Origin: Laspinema palackyanum D2a
Lineage (GTDB): Bacteria; Cyanobacteriota; Cyanobacteriia; Cyanobacteriales; Laspinemataceae
DNA: 52,207 nucleotides
Direction of reading: 5' to 3'
Assembly (NCBI GenBank): GCA_025370845.1
Contig: JAMXFF010000016.1
Span: 67,919-120,125, forward strand
Of this stretch, positions 22,864 to 31,034 are shown piece after piece. The translations under genes were made by a program, and so were the position numbers. The notes beneath the pieces were generated by a model that worked only from the letters and a program-made list of their open reading frames with translations, had not been told where the DNA came from and ran no database searches. The first letter of the stretch is position 1, and each line of letters opens with the position of its first letter.

Positions 22864-25137
22864 TCAACCCCTCAACCCCTCCAACCGCAGAAAATGCACC
22901 CGCACCCCACTATGCCTCGCCGCCAGGGTCACCCCATCTAGTGCAACCGCACAGGAATACATCCTAGAATCTCCTGTAAACGTTGCTAACACTTTCCCCA
23001 TCGCCAAGTCCCACACTTTCAGTGTGTTATCCCATGAACCGGAAACGGCAATTTTGCCATCGGGGGTGATGGCGACGGCATTTACCCCGCTACCATGTCC
23101 GGTGAGACAGTGCAATTCCTTTCCCGCTTCCAAGTCCCACACTTTCAGGGTCTTATCATCTGAACCGGAAACGGCGAATTTGCCGTCGGGGGTGATGACC
23201 ACTGCTTTTACCTTGTTACTATGCCCTCTGAGACAGTGCAATTCCTTTCCCTCTGCCAAATCCCACACTTTCAGGGTATTATCCAGTGAACTGGAAACGG
23301 CGATTTTTCCATCGACGGTGATGGCCATTGCTGTGACCGATTTATTATACCCAGTGAGACGCTGCAATTCCTTTCCCTCTGCCAAGTCCCACACTTTCAG
23401 GGTATTATCCAGTGAACTGGAAACGGCGATTTTTCCATCGGGGGTGATGGCCACTGCTCTTACCTCGTCACTATGCCCTCTGAGACAGTGCAATTCCTTT
23501 CCCGCTTCCAAGTCCCACACTTTCAGGGTCTTATCACCTGAACCGGAAACGGCGATTTTTCCATCGGGGGTGATGGCCACTGCCCATACCCTGCCATTAT
23601 GCCCTCTGAGACAGTGCAATTCCTTTCCCGCTTCCAAGTCCCACACTTTCAGGGTCTTATCCTTTGAACCGGAAACGGCGATTTTTCCATCAGGGCTGAT
23701 GGCCTCTGCTCTTACAAACTTACTATGCCCGGTGAGACCGTGCAATTCCTGTCCCCCTGCCAAGTCCCACACTTTCAGGGTCTTATCCTTTGAACAGGAA
23801 ACGGCGATTTGGCTATCGGGGGTGATGGCCACTGCTTTTACCTTGTTACTATGCCCTCTGAGACAGTGCAATTCCTGTCCCGCTTCCAAGTCCCACACTT
23901 TTAGGGTCTTATCATCTGAACCGGAAACGGCGATTTTGCTATCGGGGGTGATGGCTACTGCTGTGACCTTGTTACTATGCCCGGTGAGAGAGTGCAATTC
24001 CTGTCCCGTTTCCAAGTCCCACACTTTCAGGGTCTTATCATCTGAACCGGAAACGGCGATTTTTCCCTCGGGGGTGATGGCTACTGCCCATATCGAGGCA
24101 TTATGCCCAGTGAGACAGTGCAATTCCTGTCCCGTTTCCAAGTCCCACACTTTCAGGGTCTTATCCGATGAACCGGAAACGGCGATTTTTCCCTCGGGGG
24201 TGATGGCTACTGCCCATATCGAGGCATTATGCCCAGTGAGACAGTGCAATTCCTGTCCCGTTTCCAAGTCCCACACTTTCAGGGTCTTATCCGATGAACC
24301 GGAAACGGCGATTTTTCCCTCGGGGGTGATCGCCACTGCTCTTACCCCGCCATTATGCCCGGGGAGACGGTGCAATTCCTTTTTGCCATCGGGGGTGATG
24401 GCCACTGCCCATACCGAGGCATTATGCCCGGTGAGACAGTGCAATTCCTTTCCCTCTGCCAAGTCCCACACTTTCAAAGTCTTATCATCTGAACCGGAAA
24501 CGGCAATTTTTCCATCGACGGTGATGGCCACTGCTGTGACCGATTTATTATGCCCGGTGAGACAGTGCAATTCCTGTCCTTCTGCCAAGTCCCACACTTT
24601 CAAAGTCTTATCATCTGAACCGGAAACGGCGATTTTTCCATCGGGGGTGATCGCCACGGCCCATACCGTGCAACTATGCCCAGTGAGGGTGCGAATTAGT
24701 GGCCCCCCTGGGGGGGTAAGGTTGGCAGTGAGGGGTCGAAACCAGGTGTTTCCGCGCCATTGTTTTGCCTGTTGCAGTAGAACAACGATCTCTGGCTTAT
24801 CAAATGACAGCAACCTCCCCAGAAGTTGCCCCGCCAGTTGGGTTTTATCCGCTTCTAAAACATGAGCCGACAGGCGCAACGCCCCAGCGATTAATTCTAG
24901 GGTTTCCCTCTGTTCTGGGGTCAGCAATATATCCGAACTCGTCGCCAAATCGTAATCTTCAATTAAGGCTTGCATCCCCAACTCCGCCAATTTTGCTTGG
25001 ATAAAGTCAAAATCGGTGAGCAGCTGGTGCAGCCGTGTAGTTTGGGCGGTGTCGCGCAAATTTCCTGGCAAGGTTTCTAACAGCCACCGTCCGTCTTCTC
25101 TTGGTATTTTGGCTAATCGGTCTTTGAGTTCACCCAT
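22864..25137 (-). CDS. WD40-repeat protein, effector or sensor half of a split STAND protein
   Basis: This 757-residue protein starts with a helical segment (about 1-140, MGELKDRLAKIPREDGRWLL) like the superhelical region between the ATPase and WD40 of STAND proteins. A very regular WD40 array of 42-residue units follows. I count 13 full repeats, one truncated unit (residues about 235-256, which jumps from AVAITPDGK to KELHRLPGH) and a degenerate final blade. Units are near-identical (KTLKVWDLEAGQELHCLTGH), a sign of recent homogenisation. In STAND proteins the WD40 part senses a ligand and holds the ATPase off. The ATPase half is the next gene upstream, 83 bases away and in another frame. 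Confidence 0.9.
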   Translation of the reverse strand: MGELKDRLAKIPREDGRWLLETLPGNLRDTAQTTRLHQLLTDFDFIQAKLAELGMQALIEDYDLATSSDILLTPEQRETLELIAGALRLSAHVLEADKTQLAGQLLGRLLSFDKPEIVVLLQQAKQWRGNTWFRPLTANLTPPGGPLIRTLTGHSCTVWAVAITPDGKIAVSGSDDKTLKVWDLAEGQELHCLTGHNKSVTAVAITVDGKIAVSGSDDKTLKVWDLAEGKELHCLTGHNASVWAVAITPDGKKELHRLPGHNGGVRAVAITPEGKIAVSGSSDKTLKVWDLETGQELHCLTGHNASIWAVAITPEGKIAVSGSSDKTLKVWDLETGQELHCLTGHNASIWAVAITPEGKIAVSGSDDKTLKVWDLETGQELHSLTGHSNKVTAVAITPDSKIAVSGSDDKTLKVWDLEAGQELHCLRGHSNKVKAVAITPDSQIAVSCSKDKTLKVWDLAGGQELHGLTGHSKFVRAEAISPDGKIAVSGSKDKTLKVWDLEAGKELHCLRGHNGRVWAVAITPDGKIAVSGSGDKTLKVWDLEAGKELHCLRGHSDEVRAVAITPDGKIAVSSSLDNTLKVWDLAEGKELQRLTGYNKSVTAMAITVDGKIAVSSSLDNTLKVWDLAEGKELHCLRGHSNKVKAVVITPDGKFAVSGSDDKTLKVWDLEAGKELHCLTGHGSGVNAVAITPDGKIAVSGSWDNTLKVWDLAMGKVLATFTGDSRMYSCAVALDGVTLAARHSGVRVHFLRLEGLRG

Positions 25138-25220
25138 TGTTCAACTGAGGACTGGTAAGGTTTACGAGGGTGGGGCTATCTATCCCCCCAAGGCCCCTTA
25201 AAAAGAGGGGCTTTTTGGTG
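25138..25220. repeat. Hairpin-forming spacer between the two STAND halves
   Basis: The 83-base spacer contains GCCCCTCTTTTTAAGGGGCC and GGGGGGATAGATAGCCCC on the minus strand, a sequence of the kind found in small cyanobacterial dispersed repeats. The arms can form a stem-loop and it may act as a terminator or attenuator. Frames either side differ by two bases, and the upstream frame meets TAA at the first codon of the spacer. Confidence 0.55.
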
Positions 25221-26993
25221 TTAATCCTGACCATAAAGCATTTCCCATGATTTATCCGCAATTTGCTTTTGTATCGGGGTCACCAAAGATTCAACCTCCT
25301 GCACGATATCCTGACGATAGAGAAAATCGTTAAAACTCTTGTGATAAATGCTGTACAGGGGTTTTTGACCCGGTTGGCGTTGGATGCGGAGAAACTGCAC
25401 CCACTCATTCAGTATCCCCTGTACCGTCAGAGAAATTTCTCCCGCCAATTCCGACAGCAGCCTACAAGAAATCGGCTTATTGGTTTTAGTTAAGAAGTAG
25501 ATAATCTTCAGCTTGGTTATCGGTAACGGCTGGGTATTCATCCCCATCCGTTGCCAATGCTGCACATAATACTGCTCCAAACCCTTGGGCAAGTTGTCCA
25601 AATTCAAATTCGCATATTTCCCCCGCTCAATATCATCCAGAACATACTTTAAATACATAAAATTAGTTTCGCTATTCTCCGCCAGCACTTGGGTGAATTT
25701 GGCCTCGGTCACCCCTTGGGCAGTTAGCCAGCGTTGGATAGGTTCCCGTTGGCTGCGATAGCGAATAAACCCTCGGATATCTTCTAAATTGGCGGGATAA
25801 TACTCATCGGACATCATATCAAAATTCTGCTGGGGAGCGGAGACCACAAAGGGCAAATACTCCGGGCGTTTGGTCAGGATGAAATAGACGCCATTGGGTA
25901 AAGTTGCGGGGAGATAGAGGACATTGGAACCCGGATTTTGGCTGGTTAAGTTCACCTCATCTAAGGCATCGACGGCAATCACTAAACGGTCAGTTTTCGC
26001 CGCCGCTTCTGTTAATAATTTGCTCAAAAAGTTGCCATTGCGGGTATTATCCGGATGCAGGGGTAAGTCGTAGGCTAACCCATAGCGTTCAATCAGTTGA
26101 GCGCAGATACTTTTGAGGAAATCATCGGTGCTGGTGCGGTTTTCGGACAGGATATTAAAATAAGCCAGACATCCGGTTTGCTGCACATATTGCGCTAACA
26201 AGGCACTTTTGCCCACCCCGGGGTCTGCTTCTATGATAAAATAACCCTTGGCTTGGGTCTGGCAAAATTGCTGAATGGCCTCAAATACAAATTCTCTGCC
26301 AAAAAATTCCTGGGTTTTTTCCTGAATAAAAGCGGCAAAATCCGCAGGCACTGGACTCGGGCCTTTTAAGGTTCTCAGCAATTGATTAAACTGTTCATCT
26401 AACCCCTGACAAGAGGCGATAAAGGTATCCACTCCTTCATCGAGTCTCGTCCGAATTTGCTGGAGTTCCTCGTTAGTCTGGCTGACCCCCCCTCGGATTT
26501 GGGTGAGCAAGTCGTGGGTTAAGGTATTAAACACCACGGGATTATGCTTGATTTCCAGGCGAAAATAATGCACCAATCCTGGGAGATATAAATTCTTAAA
26601 TGCTTGCTGTAAGACGGGAGGCGCTTCTCGCAACCACTGGTGTTCCTTTTCTAGGCGCTGCATCAAGTTCTGTGCGATCGCTTGCTGTTGGGGTCGCTGC
26701 AAACTCCCCTCAATTCCCGGTGACTGTCCCGCCTCGACTAGGGTTAAGATTTGTTGACCATCGTCTGTGATTTGCCCTATTCGTGTTATAATCACTCGGT
26801 GAGATTTGTCCCATTCCGGTGAATTTTGACAATAGGCGCGAATATCTTTTAAGCTGCGCTGATGCGCTTTGAGCAGTGCTTGCTCAATATCATGATTGTG
26901 TTCCCCAGCTTTGCGCTTCGCCCACTCCCAACATTTGGGCGCGGCAACTCCTAATGCCGTATTGGCAAATAACCCTAGAATATTAATTAACAT
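25221..26993 (-). CDS. NACHT/STAND NTPase, N-terminal half of a split protein
   Basis: The 590-residue protein has an N-terminal helical region (about 1-210) of unknown role, then a P-loop NTPase. Walker A is EADPGVGKS (255-263) and Walker B is LVIAVDALDE (337-346). A winged-helix-like tail follows (about 500-590, LPITKLKIIYFLTKTNKPIS, then YSIYHKSFNDFLY). STAND ATPases oligomerise on ligand binding and trigger an effector; bacterial members act in defence or regulation. It ends just where the sensor repeats would begin, and those lie in the next gene (22864-25137). No catalytic effector domain is evident in the N-terminus. Confidence 0.88.
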   Translation of the reverse strand: MLINILGLFANTALGVAAPKCWEWAKRKAGEHNHDIEQALLKAHQRSLKDIRAYCQNSPEWDKSHRVIITRIGQITDDGQQILTLVEAGQSPGIEGSLQRPQQQAIAQNLMQRLEKEHQWLREAPPVLQQAFKNLYLPGLVHYFRLEIKHNPVVFNTLTHDLLTQIRGGVSQTNEELQQIRTRLDEGVDTFIASCQGLDEQFNQLLRTLKGPSPVPADFAAFIQEKTQEFFGREFVFEAIQQFCQTQAKGYFIIEADPGVGKSALLAQYVQQTGCLAYFNILSENRTSTDDFLKSICAQLIERYGLAYDLPLHPDNTRNGNFLSKLLTEAAAKTDRLVIAVDALDEVNLTSQNPGSNVLYLPATLPNGVYFILTKRPEYLPFVVSAPQQNFDMMSDEYYPANLEDIRGFIRYRSQREPIQRWLTAQGVTEAKFTQVLAENSETNFMYLKYVLDDIERGKYANLNLDNLPKGLEQYYVQHWQRMGMNTQPLPITKLKIIYFLTKTNKPISCRLLSELAGEISLTVQGILNEWVQFLRIQRQPGQKPLYSIYHKSFNDFLYRQDIVQEVESLVTPIQKQIADKSWEMLYGQD

Positions 26994-27090
26994 CAGCTAA
27001 CCCCTCCCCTGACAGACCGAACTGGATTTCGTTTTGATTTTACTCCATTTGACGTAGATTTAGGAGTTTTGTAGGACCGATATCTGTGGA

Positions 27091-27209
27091 CGGGCGATTC
27101 TCGAATCGCGGCTACATTTTGGGTTTAATGGTTTCGGGCGCTTCGCGAATCGCCGCTACATTTCGGGTTGAATTATTTCGGGCGCTTCTCGAATCGCGGC
27201 TACATTTGG
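27091..27209. repeat. Three copies of a GGGCGCTTCTCGAATCGCGG repeat
   Basis: Copies start near 27091, 27135 and 27179, each CGGGCG(C/A)TTC(T/G)CGAATCGC(G/C)GCTACATTT, with about 44-base spacing and TTTAATGGTTT or TTGAATTATTT linkers. The core has a dyad (CGATTCTCGAATCG). The copies lie in the gene-free 26994-27793 stretch. Confidence 0.8.
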
Positions 27210-27240
27210 CGTTTAGTACACCAGACTCGCGATATATCCC

Positions 27241-27742
27241 CTTACAAGAGTAGGTTTTTTACGTTCAGGGGGATTTGCTGACATTTAAGATTACTTCCGG
27301 TCCCCTCCCCTTGGCAAGGGGTAGGGCTGTTTCATTCTCAAGGTCAAATTACTTTTTTGCTTGTTCGTAAGCTTTATCTGGCAGGGGATACAGCCGTTAT
27401 TTCCTAATTTTCAACCTAAAAGTAGGAAATAAGGACGAAAACCCTTGGGCTGTAACGCTTACGGGGTAAGGAAAATTTTAGAATGAAACAGCCCTGCTTG
27501 GCAAGGGGAGGGTTAGGGTGGGGTCCTCTTGACGTGCATCGCACGTCAAGAGGAATGAGTTGGTGGAGGGTCCTACGGGTGGCGATTCCCTACGGGATAG
27601 CTCCGCTTACCGCGCGTCATGAAGAAAAAGGTTTCTCCAGCCTCCATACGGGTACTTAACCCGTTAAGAGCTCGTGACGGGGCGATCGCCTCCAAGAGGG
27701 AACCCCACCCTAACCCTCCCCTTGCCAAGGGGAGGGGACCGG
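27241..27742. mobile_element. Second copy of the CTTACAAG MITE family, interrupted
   Basis: The left end CTTACAAGAGTAGGTTTTTTACG (27241-27263) matches the left end of the 12938-13276 element, and the AGGGTTAGGGTGGGG and CCCCACCCTAACCCTCCCC arms are at about 27508-27524 and 27705-27721. The right terminal CTTGTAAG is missing; similarity fades after GGGGACCGG (27742). The left arm is split by a nested element at 27323-27495. Internal palindromes include CCTCTTGACGTG/CACGTCAAGAGG near 27526-27553. Confidence 0.75.
27323..27495. mobile_element. Nested 173-bp MITE-like element with 16-bp inverted ends
   Basis: The ends are AGGGCTGTTTCATTCT at 27323 and its exact complement AGAATGAAACAGCCCT at 27480-27495. 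The element splits the CCCCTTGGCAAGGGG palindrome of the host MITE. The 12-mer CTTGGCAAGGGG is present on both sides (27310-27321 and 27497-27508), as a target duplication would leave. One extra base lies between each direct repeat and the element. It has no coding capacity and is probably a non-autonomous insertion-sequence derivative. Confidence 0.8.
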
Positions 27743-27793
27743 AAAGGTAAACAACCCTGGGTTCTCCACAACTCACTTCGGTGGTACTCGCCC

Positions 27794-29158
27794 TTAAACC
27801 AAAGCGGGTTGAGGGACGGAAATCGCTTCGCCGGATAAACTGAAGGCGCGGGATTCGGTAATCTTCACCTGGACTAACTGTCCCTTCAACTGATTGATAT
27901 CTCCGGTGAAGAAGGTGAGGCGGTTGCCGCGTGTTCTCCCCATGACTTGAGTGGGGTCTTTGGCATTTTGCTCCTCGACTAGGACCTCTTCAATTCGCCC
28001 GAGATACCGTTGCGATCGCTCGGCGGCTTTGATAGATACTAAGTGATTCAACCGTTGCAGGCGATCGCTTTTCACCTCTTCACTCAACTGATTCTCCCAC
28101 ACCGCCGCTGGTGTCCCCGGACGTGGGGAATAGGCTGCGGTATTGAGCATATCAAAGCTAATCTCTTCTAACAGTTTTAGCGTATTTTCAAACTGTTCCT
28201 CGGTTTCCCCAGGGAACCCGACGATCGCATCGGCACTGATAGAAGCATCGGGCATATAGTGGCGAATCATATCGATAATTCGGCGATATTTTTCCTGGGT
28301 ATAACCCCGCGCCATCGCCTTCAATACGTCATTATCCCCGGATTGAAAGGGGATATGAAAATGTTCGCAAACCTTTGGTAATTCCTGACAAGCCCGAATT
28401 AATCTCTCGGTGAAATAGCGGGGGTGAGAGGTGGCAAAGCGAATCCGTTCAATTCCCGGGACATCATGCACGAAATAGAGCAAATCCGTGAGGGTATGTA
28501 AATTTCGTCCTTCCGGTGTGGTTCCCGGTAAATCTCTGCCATAGGCGTCGATATTTTGACCGAGTAAGGTCACTTCTTTGTATCCCTGGCGTCCGAGTTC
28601 TTCCATTTCGGCGCGGATTGCTTCTGGGGTGCGGGATTGTTCGATGCCACGCACCGAGGGGACAATGCAATAGGTGCAGCGTTCGTTACAGCCGTAAATC
28701 ACGTTCACCCAGGCGGTAACTTGGCTCTCCCGGCGCGGTTTGGTGATATCCTCCATGATATGCACCGCCTCGGTCGCTACCACTTGGTTCCCGGCGAACA
28801 CCTGTTCGAGCAAATCCTCTAGGCGGTTGGCGTGTTGGGGTCCCATGACCATATCTAATTCGGGCACCCGGCGCAGGAGTGCTTCTCCTTCCTGTTGTGC
28901 CACGCATCCGGCAACGATTAGGGTGAGGTTGGGTTGTTGGAGTTTGCGTTTCGCTTGCCTGCCTAGGTAGGAATAAACTTTATGCTCGGCATTATCCCGA
29001 ATTGAGCAGGTATTGTAGAGGATGAGGTCGGCTTGGTTGGGGTCTTCGGAAAACTGGAACCCCATATTTTCCAGGATACCTGCCATGCGTTCGGAGTCAG
29101 CTTTGTTCATCTGACAGCCGAAGGTGGTGATGTGGTAACGACGAGGACTAGAGGACAT
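27794..29158 (-). CDS. miaB: tRNA-2-methylthio-N6-dimethylallyladenosine synthase
   Basis: The 454-residue protein has the MiaB order: N-terminal UPF0004 domain with its cysteines ([22 protein letters not shown]), radical-SAM core with [11 protein letters not shown] (about 155-165), and a C-terminal TRAM domain (about 380-445, EEVLVEEQN then [11 protein letters not shown]). It adds a methylthio group to i6A37 of tRNAs that read UNN codons, using two 4Fe-4S clusters. It is divergent from the methyltransferase gene at 29331. Confidence 0.96.
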   Translation of the reverse strand: MSSSPRRYHITTFGCQMNKADSERMAGILENMGFQFSEDPNQADLILYNTCSIRDNAEHKVYSYLGRQAKRKLQQPNLTLIVAGCVAQQEGEALLRRVPELDMVMGPQHANRLEDLLEQVFAGNQVVATEAVHIMEDITKPRRESQVTAWVNVIYGCNERCTYCIVPSVRGIEQSRTPEAIRAEMEELGRQGYKEVTLLGQNIDAYGRDLPGTTPEGRNLHTLTDLLYFVHDVPGIERIRFATSHPRYFTERLIRACQELPKVCEHFHIPFQSGDNDVLKAMARGYTQEKYRRIIDMIRHYMPDASISADAIVGFPGETEEQFENTLKLLEEISFDMLNTAAYSPRPGTPAAVWENQLSEEVKSDRLQRLNHLVSIKAAERSQRYLGRIEEVLVEEQNAKDPTQVMGRTRGNRLTFFTGDINQLKGQLVQVKITESRAFSLSGEAISVPQPALV

Positions 29159-29330
29159 AAGGTGCTATTTTTCGCAAATGAACGGGCCTTTTGGGTCAAT
29201 GGCAGTCTGGCACTCGACCGGCTATGGGCGGCGATCGCCCCGGGGAAAGCCATGACTCGGATGCAAACATAAACTATTATTATAAAGCTTGCCGTCAATT
29301 TTATCCACTAGGAATGGAAATCAAAACCCT

Positions 29331-30002
29331 ATGATTCAGGAGCGATCGCAATATAAGGAAACTTGGAACAACCTCGCCGCCAATATGGATGAGGCGAAAC
29401 TCTATGTCGCCGGACATACGGATGAAGCCGAATTAGACCGCACGGGACTGAATACGGTCAATCGAATTGAGAATTTTGTCGGCATCCAACCGGAAGATAT
29501 TTGTTTAGAAATTGGCTGCGGGGTGGGTCGAGTTGGCAAGTTTTTAAGTCCCCAATGTCAGAAATGGATTGGCACGGATATTTCGGCGAATATGCTCCAA
29601 TATGCGGCGCAACGTCTAAAAGGATTGGAGAATATTGAATTAATTGAATTGAGTGGGGTTGGATTACAAGAAATTGCGGATAATTCCATTGATTTGGTTT
29701 ATTGTACGGTGGTATTTATGCACCTGTATGAGTGGGACCGCTATCAGTATTTGAAAGAAGCATTTCGAGTGTTAAAGTCCGGGGGACGCTGCTTTTTTGA
29801 TAATGTGGATTTGACTTCCAGTCATGGATGGGACGTATTTATGGCGGGGTATTCTTATCCGATTGACCAACGTCCGGCTTACTTGAGTATGTGTTCCACG
29901 GGGGAGGAATTAGAAACTTATGCGAGGCAGTCGGGCTTTTCCGAGATTAAAATCCATCGTTGGGGAGATGCCCGAGTTGGGGTGACGGGGATAAAACCGT
30001 GA
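29331..30002 (+). CDS. Class I SAM-dependent methyltransferase
   Basis: The protein of about 223 residues shows Rossmann methyltransferase motif I (CLEIGCGVGRVGKFLS, about 50-66), an acidic loop (WIGTDISANML, about 75-85) and motif IV (SIDLVYCTVVFMHLYEWD, about 112-129). This is the Methyltransf_11/25 pattern, small-molecule or protein methylation. The substrate is unknown. ATG 29331 is preferred over ATG 29289 because the extra residues are not methyltransferase-like. Confidence 0.88.
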   Translation: MIQERSQYKETWNNLAANMDEAKLYVAGHTDEAELDRTGLNTVNRIENFVGIQPEDICLEIGCGVGRVGKFLSPQCQKWIGTDISANMLQYAAQRLKGLENIELIELSGVGLQEIADNSIDLVYCTVVFMHLYEWDRYQYLKEAFRVLKSGGRCFFDNVDLTSSHGWDVFMAGYSYPIDQRPAYLSMCSTGEELETYARQSGFSEIKIHRWGDARVGVTGIKP

Positions 30003-30127
30003 TGATGGAATTCATTAATGACCCTGAATTCTATTGTAAACCTCATGGAAGCGGTGGGTTTGAACCTACAGTTTGGAGGGGAACGGTCAAAAAGTAAGCC
30101 TTCTGAGATGTTAGAGCAAGAATTAAG

Positions 30128-31015
30128 ATGAACCCAGTTTTGCAAGAAATAAAAGCGACTTTAATTAACCTGGTTGGTCAAGGCGTGGCCCTGGCTCCAG
30201 CAATTTTGATTGCGTTGGTTGTTTTGGGCATTACTTGGTATGCTGCCAATGTGGTCCGTCGTCTAACGATGGCGGCAGGACGGCGAGTTGTAAAGAATAG
30301 ATCGCTCCGAATGTTGATGGTTCAAACCGCTTATGTAGCGGCGTGGTCCGTGGGAATAATTGTCGCCTGCGTTCTAGCATTTCCCGGTTTAGGCTTGGGA
30401 GATATCATTGGGTTACTGGGGTTAAGTTCTGTTGCTATTGGGTTTGCCTTTCAGGATATTTTTAAAAATTTCCTAGCGGGAATTTTGCTGTTATTGCAGG
30501 AACCCTTTAGACTCGGAGACCAAATTGTTGTGGAAGGATATGAGGGAACGGTGGAGGAAATTGCCATTCGTTCTACGCAAATTCGTACCTATCAAGGGGA
30601 AAGAGTTGTTATTCCGAATGCGGTGGTTTTTACGAATGTGGTGCAAGTCAAAACGGCGTTTTCTCATCGGCGCACGGATTTAGAAATTGGGGTGGATTAT
30701 AATACCCCGTTACCCGAGGCAGTAGATACGATGTTAAAGGCGGTGTCCCAAGTTCCAGGAGTGCTATCGAAACCGGAACCAGAAGTGGATATTGTGGGGT
30801 TTGGAGAGAGTTCAATTGATATGATGGTGCGCTATTGGACGGAACCGGAGCGACCCTCAGTGCGACGGACTCAAACGCAAGTGGCGATCGCCTTAAAAGC
30901 GGCTTGCGATCGCGCCAATATCAATATTCCCTATCCCATCCGCACCCTGTATTATTATGACCAAGAAAAGTTTGCGGATAATAGTCCCAGTTCGGGAAAT
31001 GGCGATCGCATTTAG
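30128..31015 (+). CDS. mscS: MscS-family mechanosensitive ion channel
   Basis: The 295-residue protein has three membrane helices (about 18-40, 62-85 and 88-118); the pore-lining third helix contains GLGDIIGLLGLSSVAIGFAF then QDIFKNFLAGILLLLQEPF. The cytosolic beta domain (GDQIVVEGYEGTVEEIAIRS, VVIPNAVVF) and alpha/beta vestibule follow. MscS channels release solutes under hypo-osmotic stress. It converges with the NACHT gene at 31035, with only 19 bases between the stops. Confidence 0.94.
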   Translation: MNPVLQEIKATLINLVGQGVALAPAILIALVVLGITWYAANVVRRLTMAAGRRVVKNRSLRMLMVQTAYVAAWSVGIIVACVLAFPGLGLGDIIGLLGLSSVAIGFAFQDIFKNFLAGILLLLQEPFRLGDQIVVEGYEGTVEEIAIRSTQIRTYQGERVVIPNAVVFTNVVQVKTAFSHRRTDLEIGVDYNTPLPEAVDTMLKAVSQVPGVLSKPEPEVDIVGFGESSIDMMVRYWTEPERPSVRRTQTQVAIALKAACDRANINIPYPIRTLYYYDQEKFADNSPSSGNGDRI

Positions 31016-31034
31016 GTCAATAAAGGTGAGCGTT

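Noticed and set aside
22781-24865. Long open frame on the plus strand across the WD40 gene (694 codons)
   Set aside because: It is the antisense of a highly regular repeat that lacks stops in that frame. Its product is a repeating cysteine/serine/proline pattern of no family, whereas the minus strand encodes clear WD40 repeats.
27573-27776. Minus-strand frame in the repeat region
   Set aside because: It lies entirely within the MITE arms and linker sequence and contains only translated repeats.
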